DNA of 64,000 nucleotides, from positions 18,307 through 82,306 of the forward strand of contig CABQND010000001.1 in the NCBI GenBank assembly GCA_902465495.1, written 5' to 3'. The stretch is from an uncultured Eubacteriales bacterium (GTDB lineage: Bacteria; Bacillota; Clostridia; Christensenellales; Borkfalkiaceae). The notes below the pieces were generated by a model. That model saw only the letters and a program-made list of their open reading frames with translations, did not search any database and was not told the origin of the DNA. Below, in pieces: positions 45,275 through 53,928 of this stretch. Each line of letters begins with the position of its first letter. Positions within the stretch are counted from its first letter, which is position 1. The position numbers and the translations under genes are program-made.

Positions 45275-46051
45275 ATGCTTCTTACAGGCGATTATCATAC
45301 GCATACGACGTACAGCCATGGCAAAGGCAGTGTAATGGAAAACGCGATGCAAGCAAAAAAGATCGGGCTTAAAGAGATTGCGATTACAGATCACGGCTTT
45401 GAACAAATGGCGTTCGGGTTAAAGCATAAAAAGATGAATGAGCTGATCGAGGATTGTCGAGAAGCGAGTGAAAAAACAGGCATAAATGTATATGTCGGCA
45501 TCGAGGCGAATTTGTGTGATGAAAACGGAAGGACCGATCTTCGCGAAGAAGATTATAAAGATTTTGATATTTATTTGATGGGGATACATCGTTTTGTACG
45601 GTTCACGCATTTTCGCGATTTTTGGAATATGCTGGTGCGCAATTCGATTTACACGACTTTTCATTTTAAGCCAAGTAAGAGTCTGATTCGTTATAATACG
45701 AACGCATATATCAATAGTATTAAGAATTATCCGATTGACGCAATCACCCATTTAAATTTTTTAAATTTTTGTGACGTTGTTGAGGTTGCAAAAGCGGCGC
45801 GGGATTATGGCACGTATATTGAGCTGAATTCCAAAAAGACGCATTTAAGCGATGAAGAACTGCAAAAAGTAGTAGATACCGGTGTTCGATTTATAATTGA
45901 TTCGGATGCGCATTCCGTCGATCGCATTGGGGATACGCAGCGAGTGGACGAGCTTTTAAAGAGAGTAAACGTTCCGCTTGAAAGAATTGATAATATCGAA
46001 GGTCGGTTTCCGACTTTTCGTTTTCGAGAATATAAGAAGAGAAATTTGTAA
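45275..46051 (+). CDS. PHP-domain phosphoesterase
   Basis: A 258-residue metal-dependent phosphoesterase of the PHP family. Metal ligands are visible: DYHTHTTYSHG (residues 5-15), ITDHGFE, EANL, and DSDAHSVDRIG near the C-terminus. The substrate is unknown; sequence relatives are called histidinol phosphatase-like. The ATG follows the murB stop without a gap and the ribosome site AGGAG lies inside murB. In Clostridia this gene is commonly found between murB and rapZ-yvcK-whiA. Confidence 0.88.
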   Translation: MLLTGDYHTHTTYSHGKGSVMENAMQAKKIGLKEIAITDHGFEQMAFGLKHKKMNELIEDCREASEKTGINVYVGIEANLCDENGRTDLREEDYKDFDIYLMGIHRFVRFTHFRDFWNMLVRNSIYTTFHFKPSKSLIRYNTNAYINSIKNYPIDAITHLNFLNFCDVVEVAKAARDYGTYIELNSKKTHLSDEELQKVVDTGVRFIIDSDAHSVDRIGDTQRVDELLKRVNVPLERIDNIEGRFPTFRFREYKKRNL

Positions 46052-46052
46052 A

Positions 46053-47012
46053 TTGGCAAGCGAAAATTTTACGGGAGAACTGAAAAGAGAGATCATAAAA
46101 ACGGGGTTTGAAAACGCCTGTTGTAAAACAGCGGCGCTTTCTGCCTTTTTGCGCACGACGGGGAGTATAATCGGAAACGGGAGCGGTATCGGATTCGAAT
46201 TTATTACAGAAAGTGAACGTGTGGCTGAGTTTTTTATAGGGCTTTTGGAGGATCTGTACGGCGCAGAATTAAAGATCGTGCAAGCGACGACGGACAATCG
46301 AAGCGGAAGAGAGAGACTTGTGTTTCAGTGCCTTTCTGAAAAGTCTTTTTTTATATTATCAGAATTAGGAATTGCCGAGAGGGACGGGAAAGATATCGGA
46401 TTAAAGTTGGGGATAGATCCGTACCTTGTTGAAAACGAATGCTGTAAAAGTTCTTATATAAAAGGTGCTTTTTTAGGCAGTGGCAGCTGTACGGTACCGC
46501 AAATGGAAGATGCTCGCTCGGGGTATCATTTAGAGGTTGTTTTTTCAAATAATTTGTTGGCGGAAGAATATTGTGATCTGCTTGCGCAGTTTGATGTATT
46601 GGCAAAATGCGTGATGCGAAAGGATTACTATATTGTATATATGAAAAGCCGTGAAAGCATCGCAGATTTTTTATATCTTTTGGGGGCGGATAACGCAATT
46701 CGGAAGCTAGACGAAATCGCGAGCATTAAAGAGGAGCGCAACCGTATCAATCGCGTTGCCAATTGTTTGCAAAAAAATTATGATAAGACAGCGCTTGCAT
46801 CCGTTCGCCAGGTTCGGGCGATTGAGGCAATTGCTGAAACGATCGGGATCGAAGGGCTGGATCCGGCTTTGCGTGAAACGGCAGCAGCTCGTTTGGCGGA
46901 TAAGGAAGCATCTTTGCAGGAGTTATCGGAACGGATCGGGATATCGAAAAGCTGCTTAAATCACAGGCTCAGAAAACTGGTAAAAATTGCGGAAGAATTG
47001 TCGGGGGATTAA
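46053..47012 (+). CDS. whiA: DNA-binding protein WhiA
   Basis: WhiA is a conserved Gram-positive protein involved in sporulation in actinomycetes and in cell division or chromosome segregation in Bacillus. The 319-residue product has the N-terminal LAGLIDADG-like fold (TGELKREIIKTGFENACCK ... GAFLGSGSCTVPQ) and the C-terminal HTH (LSERIGISKSCLNHRLRKL). The start is a TTG at 46053, one base after the PHP stop, because it aligns with the usual WhiA N-terminus. rapZ and yvcK, normally just upstream, are missing. Confidence 0.93.
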   Translation: MASENFTGELKREIIKTGFENACCKTAALSAFLRTTGSIIGNGSGIGFEFITESERVAEFFIGLLEDLYGAELKIVQATTDNRSGRERLVFQCLSEKSFFILSELGIAERDGKDIGLKLGIDPYLVENECCKSSYIKGAFLGSGSCTVPQMEDARSGYHLEVVFSNNLLAEEYCDLLAQFDVLAKCVMRKDYYIVYMKSRESIADFLYLLGADNAIRKLDEIASIKEERNRINRVANCLQKNYDKTALASVRQVRAIEAIAETIGIEGLDPALRETAAARLADKEASLQELSERIGISKSCLNHRLRKLVKIAEELSGD

Positions 47013-47019
47013 TAAGGCA

Positions 47020-47271
47020 ATGGATAAAGTCAGTTTTGTTTATAACAAAGACACGTACAATGCGTACGATGCACAGCAGATAGTTTTTGAGGCGTGTAAA
47101 TTTCAAAGCGAAATTATATTCGCCGACGGAAACAAGCGCGGGAATGCAAAAAGTTTCATCGGGTTATTGTCGATGAAGTTTTTAAGAGGCGATGAATATA
47201 CGATTATCGCGGAAGGGGCGGATTCGAAAAAGGCTGTAAAAGAAATGGCGGAATTTATGTCCCATTTATAA
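47020..47271 (+). CDS. HPr-family protein without the PTS histidine (Crh-like)
   Basis: An 83-residue protein of the HPr fold. Without gaps, B. subtilis HPr residues 13-19 (GIHARPA) align with TYNAYDA here, so the phosphorylatable His15 is Asn14 and Arg17 is Tyr16. The HprK target region is kept: NAKSFIGLLSM, with Ser45 in place of Ser46. It therefore cannot pass phosphate in the PTS but should be phosphorylated by HprK, like B. subtilis Crh, which has Gln15 and also lies next to whiA. The gene is 7 bases after whiA, with AAGG close before the ATG. Inference: a regulatory CcpA co-effector. Confidence 0.85.
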   Translation: MDKVSFVYNKDTYNAYDAQQIVFEACKFQSEIIFADGNKRGNAKSFIGLLSMKFLRGDEYTIIAEGADSKKAVKEMAEFMSHL

Positions 47272-47307
47272 GATATTTTTACGAAAGGAAGAGTATAAGG
47301 AATACAT

Positions 47308-50300
47308 ATGGCGGAATTTGTACATTTGCATCTTCATACGGAATATAGCTTACTTGATGGTGCCTGCAAGGTCAAGGAATTAGTTGCGCATTGTGTAAAA
47401 AACAATATTAAAGCAATTGCGATTACCGATCACGGCAATATGTATGCGACATTGCAGTTTGCCGAGCAGTGCAAAAAGAATAATATTCAGGCGATTATTG
47501 GATGCGAATTGTATATGACGCAAGACCTTCACGTAAAGGACGGTTCGGGGAACTTTGAGCATCTGATTCTTCTTGCCAAAAATAAAAAAGGTTATAAAAA
47601 CCTGATTAAACTTGATTCGATCGCGTACGTTGATGGGTTTTACTATAAACCGCGCATCGATTACAAAACATTGCGAGAGCACAGCGAGGGATTGGTGTGC
47701 TTATCGGCATGTCTTGCAGGCCGTATTCCGCGTTTATTGTTGAAAGATGACTATGAAGGGGCCAGAAAAACTGCGCAAGAGCTCAAAGAAATTTTCGGGG
47801 ATGATTTCTACATAGAATTGCAGGATCATGGGCTTGCAGAACAGAAAAAAGTTCTGCCGTTGCTTTTAAAATTGGCGAAAGAGCTTGATATACAGACTGT
47901 TGCTACCAATGACGTGCATTACATTGCGAAGGAAGACTGGGAAATGCAGGATGTCCTGCTTTGTATCCAGACCAAAAAAACGATCGACGATCCGAAACGG
48001 ATGCGTTTTGAAACAAAAGAATTCTACTTGAAATCGCCCGAAGAGATGGCGGAATTGTTTTCGTATGTTCCGGAAGCAATTTCCAACACTCTTGTAATTG
48101 CGCAAAAATGCAATGAGGAGCCGTGCTTTGACCTCAAAGATAATGGCGATCCGATTAAAGATAAGTCGCTGATTCCTGGGTATACGCCTGAAGACGGTTC
48201 TGATCCCAAAGATTACCTTACAAAATTGACTTGGGAAGGGCTCAAGCGTCGCTATGGAGAGATCACGGAAGCGGTCAAGAAGCGTGCAGATTACGAGCTC
48301 GGTATCATACTGGGCATGGGGTTTGCCGAATATTATTTGATCGTTATGGACTTTATTCAATGGTCCAAGAAACGAGGAATTCCGGTGGGGCCGGGGCGAG
48401 GCAGCGGTGCGGCAAGCATTGTTGCGTATGCGATCGGCATTACGGATATTGATCCGTTGAAGTATGATTTGTTCTTTGAGCGGTTTTTAAATCCGGACCG
48501 CGTTACAATGCCAGATTTTGACGTCGATTTTTGTAATGAGAGGCGTCCGGAAACAATTGAATACGTTCGCAATAAATATCATCCTGAAAATGTTGCGCAG
48601 ATTGTAACATTCGGTACTTTGGCGTCAAAAGCGGCAATTAAGGACGTTGGCAGAGTACTACGTGTGCCATACTCTGAGACGGACAGGGTTACGAAGTTGA
48701 TGGATGGGAAGTCAACGATCAGCGAACTTCTTGGTCGGAATATTCCGCCGCTTAAAAAGAAAGCAGAAAGCGAGACGGACGAAGAAAAGCGCATTGAACT
48801 TTTAAAAAAGATCGACGAACAGGAAAAAAAGCGCAACAACGATTTTATTCAGTTATATGAGACAGATGAACAGCTTCGCCGCGTCATCGATATGGCTCTC
48901 AGATTGGAAGGCATGCCGCGCAATACATCCATGCATGCGGCAGGTGTTGTAATTTGCAGAAAACCGATTGCGGAGGCGGTTCCGCTTTCGCGTAACGGCG
49001 AAGATGTTACGACGCAGTTTAATATGAAGGAAGTCGAGTCTATCGGTATGTTGAAGATGGACTTCCTTGCGTTGACTACTCTTACGGATATCAAAAAAGC
49101 CTGTGATTATATTTTGGAAGATACGGGGCGCGTTATTGATTGGGATGAAATCGGTTACGATAACAAAGAAGCGTATGATTTAATATCGGAAGGCGATACT
49201 GACGCCGTGTTCCAGTTGGAACAAGGCGGTATGAAAAAGTTTATGAAAGAGCTTAAGCCGGGCTGCCTAGAGGATATTATCGCAGGCGTTGCGCTGTATC
49301 GTCCGGGGCCTATGGCGTATATTCCGACATATATTGCCAATAAGCTGAATCCTACGCAAGTCAAATATGATACTCCGGCGCTGGAACATATTTTGAAGAT
49401 CACATACGGTGTTATCGTCTACCAAGAGCAGGTCATGCAGATCTTTCAGGATCTTGCAGGATTTTCGCTTGGACAGGCTGATTTGGTCCGCCGCGCCATG
49501 GGTAAAAAGAACAAGGCGGAATTGATGGCGCAAAAAGATAAATTTATTTTCGGGAACATCAAAGACGGCGGCAATATCGAGGGGGCTGTGAGCCGTGGAA
49601 TTCCGAAAGAAGTTGCGGCGAAGATATTCGGTGACATGGAAAGTTTCGCGAGTTACGCATTCAATAAAGCGCATGCGGCATGTTATGCCGTTCTTGCGTA
49701 CAGGACGGCGTATCTCAAACGTTTTTATCCAAAAGAATTTTTGGCGGCGATCCTAAACAATCGAATTGATAAAATTGACGAAGTTTCCAAATATATTGTT
49801 TATTTAAAAGAAAAGAATATCCTTGTTTTGCAACCGGATGTAAACAAAAGTAAAGTTTATTTTTCTGTACAAGGCGACGGCGTTCGCTTCGGATTGAGCG
49901 CCCTGAAAGGGGTCGGAGTCGGCGCTACGCAAAGCATTATCCAGGACCGTCAAAATGGCGGGGAGTTTAAAAATTTCCCTGATTTTGTGTTCCGATGCGC
50001 TCCGTTTTTAAATAAACGCATGCTGGAAGGTTTGATTTGTGCGGGGGCTTTTGACTGTTTCGGAATTCGTCGTTCGCAGTTAATGGCTGTATATGAAAGT
50101 GTACTTGACCGTGCAAATAAAATTTCTAAACAAAAACAAAGCATGCAGATGAGTTTGTTTGGCGATGTGATAGAAGAGGATCTGACAGAAATCGATTATC
50201 CTGATGTTCCGGAGTTTGAAACGAATGAAAAACTGGCGAAAGAAAAGGCGGTACTGGGTGTTTATGTCAGCGGGCATCCGTTTGAAAAATACAGCAGTTG

Positions 50301-50907
50301 CTTTAAGGATTGCAGTTTTTCCTGTTTAAAACTTCAAAATTATGAAGAAGATGAAGACGGGCATCGCTCTTATCCGGAGCTTGCGGACGGGGCTCAAGTC
50401 ACGATGGGCGGCATTATCGGATCATACAAAAAAATCAACACTCGCACTGGCTCTGCGATGGCATTTATTTCGGTCGAAGATTTATATGGAAACATAGAAT
50501 GTGTTGCGTTTCCGAGTGTGTTTGACAAAATCAAGAGCATCGTTGCTGCGGACAAAGTTGTTTTGTTGACCGGGAAAATGCAGTTGGATGACGAGAAGGC
50601 TCCTGTGATTATCCTGGATAAAATGCAGGAATATGTTCCGGGAGGGGAACAAACTTCGGAAGCTAATGCGACGAACGTCGCAGCATCGAAGCCTCGCGAA
50701 CACGCACTGTGGTTAAATGCAAGTGAGTTGACGGAAGAAGAGTTTGATGATTTTATTTCTCTTTTTTCACATTATGATAATGGTTCAATGACTGTAAAAA
50801 TCAAGCGTGGTAAAAATTTATACAAAATGTCTAACGTAAACCATTGCCGTGGGTTGTTGAACGAGTTGTATGTGTATTTGAGCGAAAAAGATATTGTTCA
50901 GCTTTGA
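47308..50907 (+). CDS. dnaE: DNA polymerase III alpha subunit, DnaE type
   Basis: Replicative polymerase subunit of the DnaE1/DnaE3 class, 1199 residues. Domains are an N-terminal PHP domain (FVHLHLHTEYSLLDGA, AITDHGNMY), the polymerase palm with catalytic PDFDVDFCNERR (aspartates near 398-402), the fingers, a helix-hairpin-helix region and a C-terminal OB fold (VTMGGIIGSYK). The ribosome site AAGGAA(T) is close to the ATG. It lies downstream of whiA and the HPr-like gene, as in many Clostridia, and is followed by pfkA with a separate promoter. Confidence 0.97.
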   Translation: MAEFVHLHLHTEYSLLDGACKVKELVAHCVKNNIKAIAITDHGNMYATLQFAEQCKKNNIQAIIGCELYMTQDLHVKDGSGNFEHLILLAKNKKGYKNLIKLDSIAYVDGFYYKPRIDYKTLREHSEGLVCLSACLAGRIPRLLLKDDYEGARKTAQELKEIFGDDFYIELQDHGLAEQKKVLPLLLKLAKELDIQTVATNDVHYIAKEDWEMQDVLLCIQTKKTIDDPKRMRFETKEFYLKSPEEMAELFSYVPEAISNTLVIAQKCNEEPCFDLKDNGDPIKDKSLIPGYTPEDGSDPKDYLTKLTWEGLKRRYGEITEAVKKRADYELGIILGMGFAEYYLIVMDFIQWSKKRGIPVGPGRGSGAASIVAYAIGITDIDPLKYDLFFERFLNPDRVTMPDFDVDFCNERRPETIEYVRNKYHPENVAQIVTFGTLASKAAIKDVGRVLRVPYSETDRVTKLMDGKSTISELLGRNIPPLKKKAESETDEEKRIELLKKIDEQEKKRNNDFIQLYETDEQLRRVIDMALRLEGMPRNTSMHAAGVVICRKPIAEAVPLSRNGEDVTTQFNMKEVESIGMLKMDFLALTTLTDIKKACDYILEDTGRVIDWDEIGYDNKEAYDLISEGDTDAVFQLEQGGMKKFMKELKPGCLEDIIAGVALYRPGPMAYIPTYIANKLNPTQVKYDTPALEHILKITYGVIVYQEQVMQIFQDLAGFSLGQADLVRRAMGKKNKAELMAQKDKFIFGNIKDGGNIEGAVSRGIPKEVAAKIFGDMESFASYAFNKAHAACYAVLAYRTAYLKRFYPKEFLAAILNNRIDKIDEVSKYIVYLKEKNILVLQPDVNKSKVYFSVQGDGVRFGLSALKGVGVGATQSIIQDRQNGGEFKNFPDFVFRCAPFLNKRMLEGLICAGAFDCFGIRRSQLMAVYESVLDRANKISKQKQSMQMSLFGDVIEEDLTEIDYPDVPEFETNEKLAKEKAVLGVYVSGHPFEKYSSCFKDCSFSCLKLQNYEEDEDGHRSYPELADGAQVTMGGIIGSYKKINTRTGSAMAFISVEDLYGNIECVAFPSVFDKIKSIVAADKVVLLTGKMQLDDEKAPVIILDKMQEYVPGGEQTSEANATNVAASKPREHALWLNASELTEEEFDDFISLFSHYDNGSMTVKIKRGKNLYKMSNVNHCRGLLNELYVYLSEKDIVQL

Positions 50908-50983
50908 ATCTAATTAAGATTGACAAAAAATGTTAAATTTGCAATATCAAATTATATATTTTTAGAAATGACAAAAAACGCTT

Positions 50984-51010
50984 TTGTTTTTTAAATTTTT
51001 TTGCTATAAT
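50984..51010 (+). promoter_or_regulatory. pfkA promoter (weak -35)
   Basis: TATAAT (51005-51010) with TTGTTT at 15-base spacing (50984-50989), or TTTTGT two bases upstream at 17. The preceding 90 bases are very A/T rich. Confidence 0.55.
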
Positions 51011-51057
51011 ATTTCAGATATAATTTAGGGCTTTTTACTATACGGTGGAGGGTTGTT

Positions 51058-52020
51058 ATGAAAAGGATCGGTATTTTGACGAGCGGTGGCGATGCGCCCG
51101 GTATGAATGCTTGCATCCGCGCGGTAGTTCGCACGGCAAAGTATTTTGGTATGGACGTTTTCGGGATTCGCCAAGGCTATGCCGGCTTGATCAATGATGA
51201 TATGGTTCCGATGGAAATGCGCAGTGTCTCAGACATTGTACAGCGTGGCGGAACAATACTCAGGACTGCGCGTTGTGTAGAGATGCTTACGGTCGAAGGG
51301 CAGAAACAAGCAGTAAAAACGTTGAATGCGCGTGGGATTGAAGGGCTGGTCGTAATTGGCGGAGATGGTTCTTTTAAAGGCGCAAAATGCCTTAGCGATG
51401 TTTACGGTATACCTACGATCGGTATTCCCGGGACAATCGACAATGATTTGGCTTATACCGATTATACGCTTGGCTTTGATACGGCAGTGAATACTTGCTT
51501 GGATATTATTAATAAGCTTCGCGACACAATGACTTCGCATGAACGTATCAGCGTTGTTGAAGTTATGGGGCGTCGTTGCGGTGATATTGCTCTGTATTCG
51601 GGAATAGCCAGCGGTGCGGAAATCATCATTGTGCCTGAGATTCCGTATGATTTGGAAGATGTTGTGCTTCGAATCAATCGTAGCCGTGCCAACGGGAAAC
51701 ACAGTAATATTATTGTTCTGGCGGAAGGTGTTTCCACTGCAGATGAATTTTCAAAGAAATTGCAGGCAATGACGACCTATTCCGTTCGCGGAACAACAAT
51801 CGGGCATGTTCAGCGTGGCGGCTCGCCTTCTATGGCGGATAGAATGCTGGCAGCTCAGTTTGGCAATAAAGCTGTGCGTTTGTTGAAAGACGGAGTAGGA
51901 AATCGAGTTGTCGGTATTCATAAAAACGAAATTATCGATCTCGACATTATTGAAGCGGTCAGCATGAAAAAGAAATTCAATTATGAGTTGTATGAAACAT
52001 TGCAGATGATTTCTATGTAA
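51058..52020 (+). CDS. pfkA: 6-phosphofructokinase, ATP-dependent
   Basis: Commits fructose 6-phosphate to glycolysis. The 320-residue protein has GGDAPGMNACIR, GGDGSFKGA for ATP binding, PGTIDNDLAYTDYTLG with the catalytic Asp of TIDND, VMGRRCGDIA and RGGSPS. The Gly after GGDG confirms ATP rather than pyrophosphate as phosphate donor. GGAGG lies 7 bases before the ATG. It has its own terminator. pyk, often its neighbour, lies 21 kb away on the other strand. Confidence 0.97.
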   Translation: MKRIGILTSGGDAPGMNACIRAVVRTAKYFGMDVFGIRQGYAGLINDDMVPMEMRSVSDIVQRGGTILRTARCVEMLTVEGQKQAVKTLNARGIEGLVVIGGDGSFKGAKCLSDVYGIPTIGIPGTIDNDLAYTDYTLGFDTAVNTCLDIINKLRDTMTSHERISVVEVMGRRCGDIALYSGIASGAEIIIVPEIPYDLEDVVLRINRSRANGKHSNIIVLAEGVSTADEFSKKLQAMTTYSVRGTTIGHVQRGGSPSMADRMLAAQFGNKAVRLLKDGVGNRVVGIHKNEIIDLDIIEAVSMKKKFNYELYETLQMISM

Positions 52021-52030
52021 CAAAAATGAA

Positions 52031-52060
52031 AATCACCGCTGAAAAGCGGTGACTTTTTTT
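52031..52060 (+). terminator. pfkA terminator
   Basis: An 8-bp stem (52033-52040 with 52045-52052), GAAA loop and T7. Confidence 0.88.
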
Positions 52061-52090
52061 GCAAATTCATAAAAAATTTTTAATAATTTC

Positions 52091-52119
52091 TTGATATTGT
52101 CGCAAAGGTGTAATATAAT
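52091..52119 (+). promoter_or_regulatory. Promoter of the PfkB-family kinase gene
   Basis: TTGATA (52091-52096), 17 bases, TATAAT (52114-52119), giving a leader of about 65 bases. Confidence 0.75.
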
Positions 52120-52193
52120 AAAGAAGAAGAGTGATTATGGCGTAGTATTTTATGCTTGCAATTATGCAAATGAGCGCCGTTACGGAGTTTTTT

Positions 52194-53117
52194 ATGATTC
52201 TGACTGTTTGTTTAAATCCTTGTACTGATGTAACGATCGAAGTTGATTCGTTGAATATCGGCAAAATAAGTCATGTAAAAAATAAAACTTTGAGCTTTAC
52301 GGGAGCTGCTTTGAATGTAGCAATTGGCGTTGCTCGTTTACAGAATAAAAGTTACGCGACGGGATTTATGTACAATGAAAACGGTTCTCTTTTTGAGCAG
52401 GCGCTTGATCGGGAGGGGGTTCCCAGTGTATTTGTTTGGAACAAAGGGCGCGTCCGTGAAAATTACAAATTCATTGATAATAAGTCAATGCTTACGGAAG
52501 TAAATGATGTCGGGGAGTGCATTAGTGAAAACAAGCAGGCAGAACTTCTCGAACTTGTAGCAAATCTTTCGAAAACATGTGAAGTTATGGTTGTTTCCGG
52601 AAGTTTACCGCAGGGAATAGAAAGTGATTATTATGCAAAACTATTCGGTGTGGCGGCCCCGCACACATTGAAAATTGCGGATACGGAAGGTGCTCGCCTG
52701 AATTCGGCTTTAAGTGCCGGTTTGGATTTGGTGAAGCCCAATAAAGATGAGTTGCAAAACACCTTACAGCGTGAGCTTAAATCACGTGAAGACTTGTTAA
52801 AAGGGTGCTATGCGTTACTGGATAAAGGGGCGAAACGTGTCTTGTTGTCTTTAGGAAAACGCGGCGCGATTATTACAGACGGGACAAAGAATTATTATTG
52901 CAAAAGTATCAATGTGGCGATCAATTCAACGGTTGGTGCAGGAGATGGTATGGTTGCTGCTGCGTCAATCATGCTTGAACAGGGGGCATCTCTTGAAGAG
53001 ATATTGCGCGCCGGAGTTGCTGCGGGAACTGCGACGGTTACGACGTTTGGTAAAATTTCCTTTACGAAAGAAAAATATGACGAGATTTATGCCGGCTTAA
53101 CGGTGGAGGAGATATAA
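52194..53117 (+). CDS. PfkB-family sugar-phosphate kinase (1-phosphofructokinase / tagatose-6-phosphate kinase type)
   Basis: A 307-residue ribokinase-fold kinase. The start (ILTVCLNPCTDVTIEV) and the motif NSTVGAGDGMVAA with the catalytic Asp match the FruK/LacC branch. The usual GGKGxNVA is degenerate here (FTGAALNVAIGVARL), so substrate assignment is uncertain. The start is ATG 52194, about 6 bases after CGGAG; the upstream in-frame Met codons lie before that site. No fruA PTS gene or FruR regulator is beside it. An HD-domain gene follows after 3 bases. Confidence 0.88.
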   Translation: MILTVCLNPCTDVTIEVDSLNIGKISHVKNKTLSFTGAALNVAIGVARLQNKSYATGFMYNENGSLFEQALDREGVPSVFVWNKGRVRENYKFIDNKSMLTEVNDVGECISENKQAELLELVANLSKTCEVMVVSGSLPQGIESDYYAKLFGVAAPHTLKIADTEGARLNSALSAGLDLVKPNKDELQNTLQRELKSREDLLKGCYALLDKGAKRVLLSLGKRGAIITDGTKNYYCKSINVAINSTVGAGDGMVAAASIMLEQGASLEEILRAGVAAGTATVTTFGKISFTKEKYDEIYAGLTVEEI

Positions 53118-53120
53118 TAT

Positions 53121-53792
53121 TTGATCACTGTAACAGATGTGAAAAATGACGCCGAAGTCAAGGCGATCATGTATATGGCGGAAAATCAGATCGAGGCGCT
53201 TGGTTTTACCGAGCACTCGGTTCGTCATTCCAGCATAGTAAGCAAATGGGCTGGAGAAATTTTAAGTGCGCTCGGTGCCGATGCGCATCGAGTAGAACTT
53301 GTGAGGATAGCAGGTTATTTGCATGATATCGGCAACAGTGTAAATCGTGAAGATCATGCGCAGAGCGGAGCACTCTTGGCTTATAATATTCTTACGAGGA
53401 TGGGGCTTGACTATCGTGATGCAGCCGAGATCATGATGGCAATTGGCAATCATGATGAAGGACAGGGGCTACCGGTCAGTGATATTACAGCGGCATTGAT
53501 TATTGCAGATAAAGCCGATGTGCACAAGAGCCGTGTGCGAAGCAATACGACTCGGATGAGTACGGATAATTTAAACATCCATGACAGGGTTAATCTTGCG
53601 GCAGAAAAGTCTGTGGTTTACGTTGATAAGGAAACAAATGAAATTGTTTTAAATATTGTTATTGATACGGAAAAGTGCCCGGTAATGGACTATTTTGAAA
53701 TATATTTTAAAAGAATGCAGCTTTGCCGTCGTGCGGCGGACTTTTTAGGTAGTCGCTTTGGTTTAATAATAAACAACGTACGTCTCTTGTAG
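53121..53792 (+). CDS. HD-domain metal-dependent phosphohydrolase
   Basis: A 223-residue protein with the HD signature: the first His in TEHSVRHSSIVSKWA, then YLHDIGN with the HD pair near residue 70, NHDEGQG, and ADKADVHKSR. The substrate is unknown; relatives act on nucleotides or cyclic dinucleotides. The start is a TTG at 53121 with GGAGGAG a few bases upstream; no nearby ATG fits. It is the second gene of the PfkB-kinase transcript and has a terminator behind it. Confidence 0.85.
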   Translation: MITVTDVKNDAEVKAIMYMAENQIEALGFTEHSVRHSSIVSKWAGEILSALGADAHRVELVRIAGYLHDIGNSVNREDHAQSGALLAYNILTRMGLDYRDAAEIMMAIGNHDEGQGLPVSDITAALIIADKADVHKSRVRSNTTRMSTDNLNIHDRVNLAAEKSVVYVDKETNEIVLNIVIDTEKCPVMDYFEIYFKRMQLCRRAADFLGSRFGLIINNVRLL

Positions 53793-53844
53793 CCTGGATG
53801 TATTTAAATATTATAATTCAATTTGTCTTATTTGTTGGATTGAA

Positions 53845-53880
53845 AATGCCAGCCTGCTGATTTCGGCGGGCTGGCATTAT
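53845..53880. terminator. Terminator between the HD gene and the convergent DUF1508 gene
   Basis: A 16-bp stem with two G-U pairs (53845-53860 with 53863-53878). The T-tract is short (ATTATTTATAT). Confidence 0.75.
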
Positions 53881-53928
53881 TTATATAAGGTTTATCTCTG
53901 CTGTTTTAAAGAGATTAATATTTTAAAA

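Noticed and set aside
47020..47271. Calling this gene an ordinary PTS HPr
   Set aside because: The His15 position is Asn and the GIHARPA motif is gone, so phosphotransfer is not possible.
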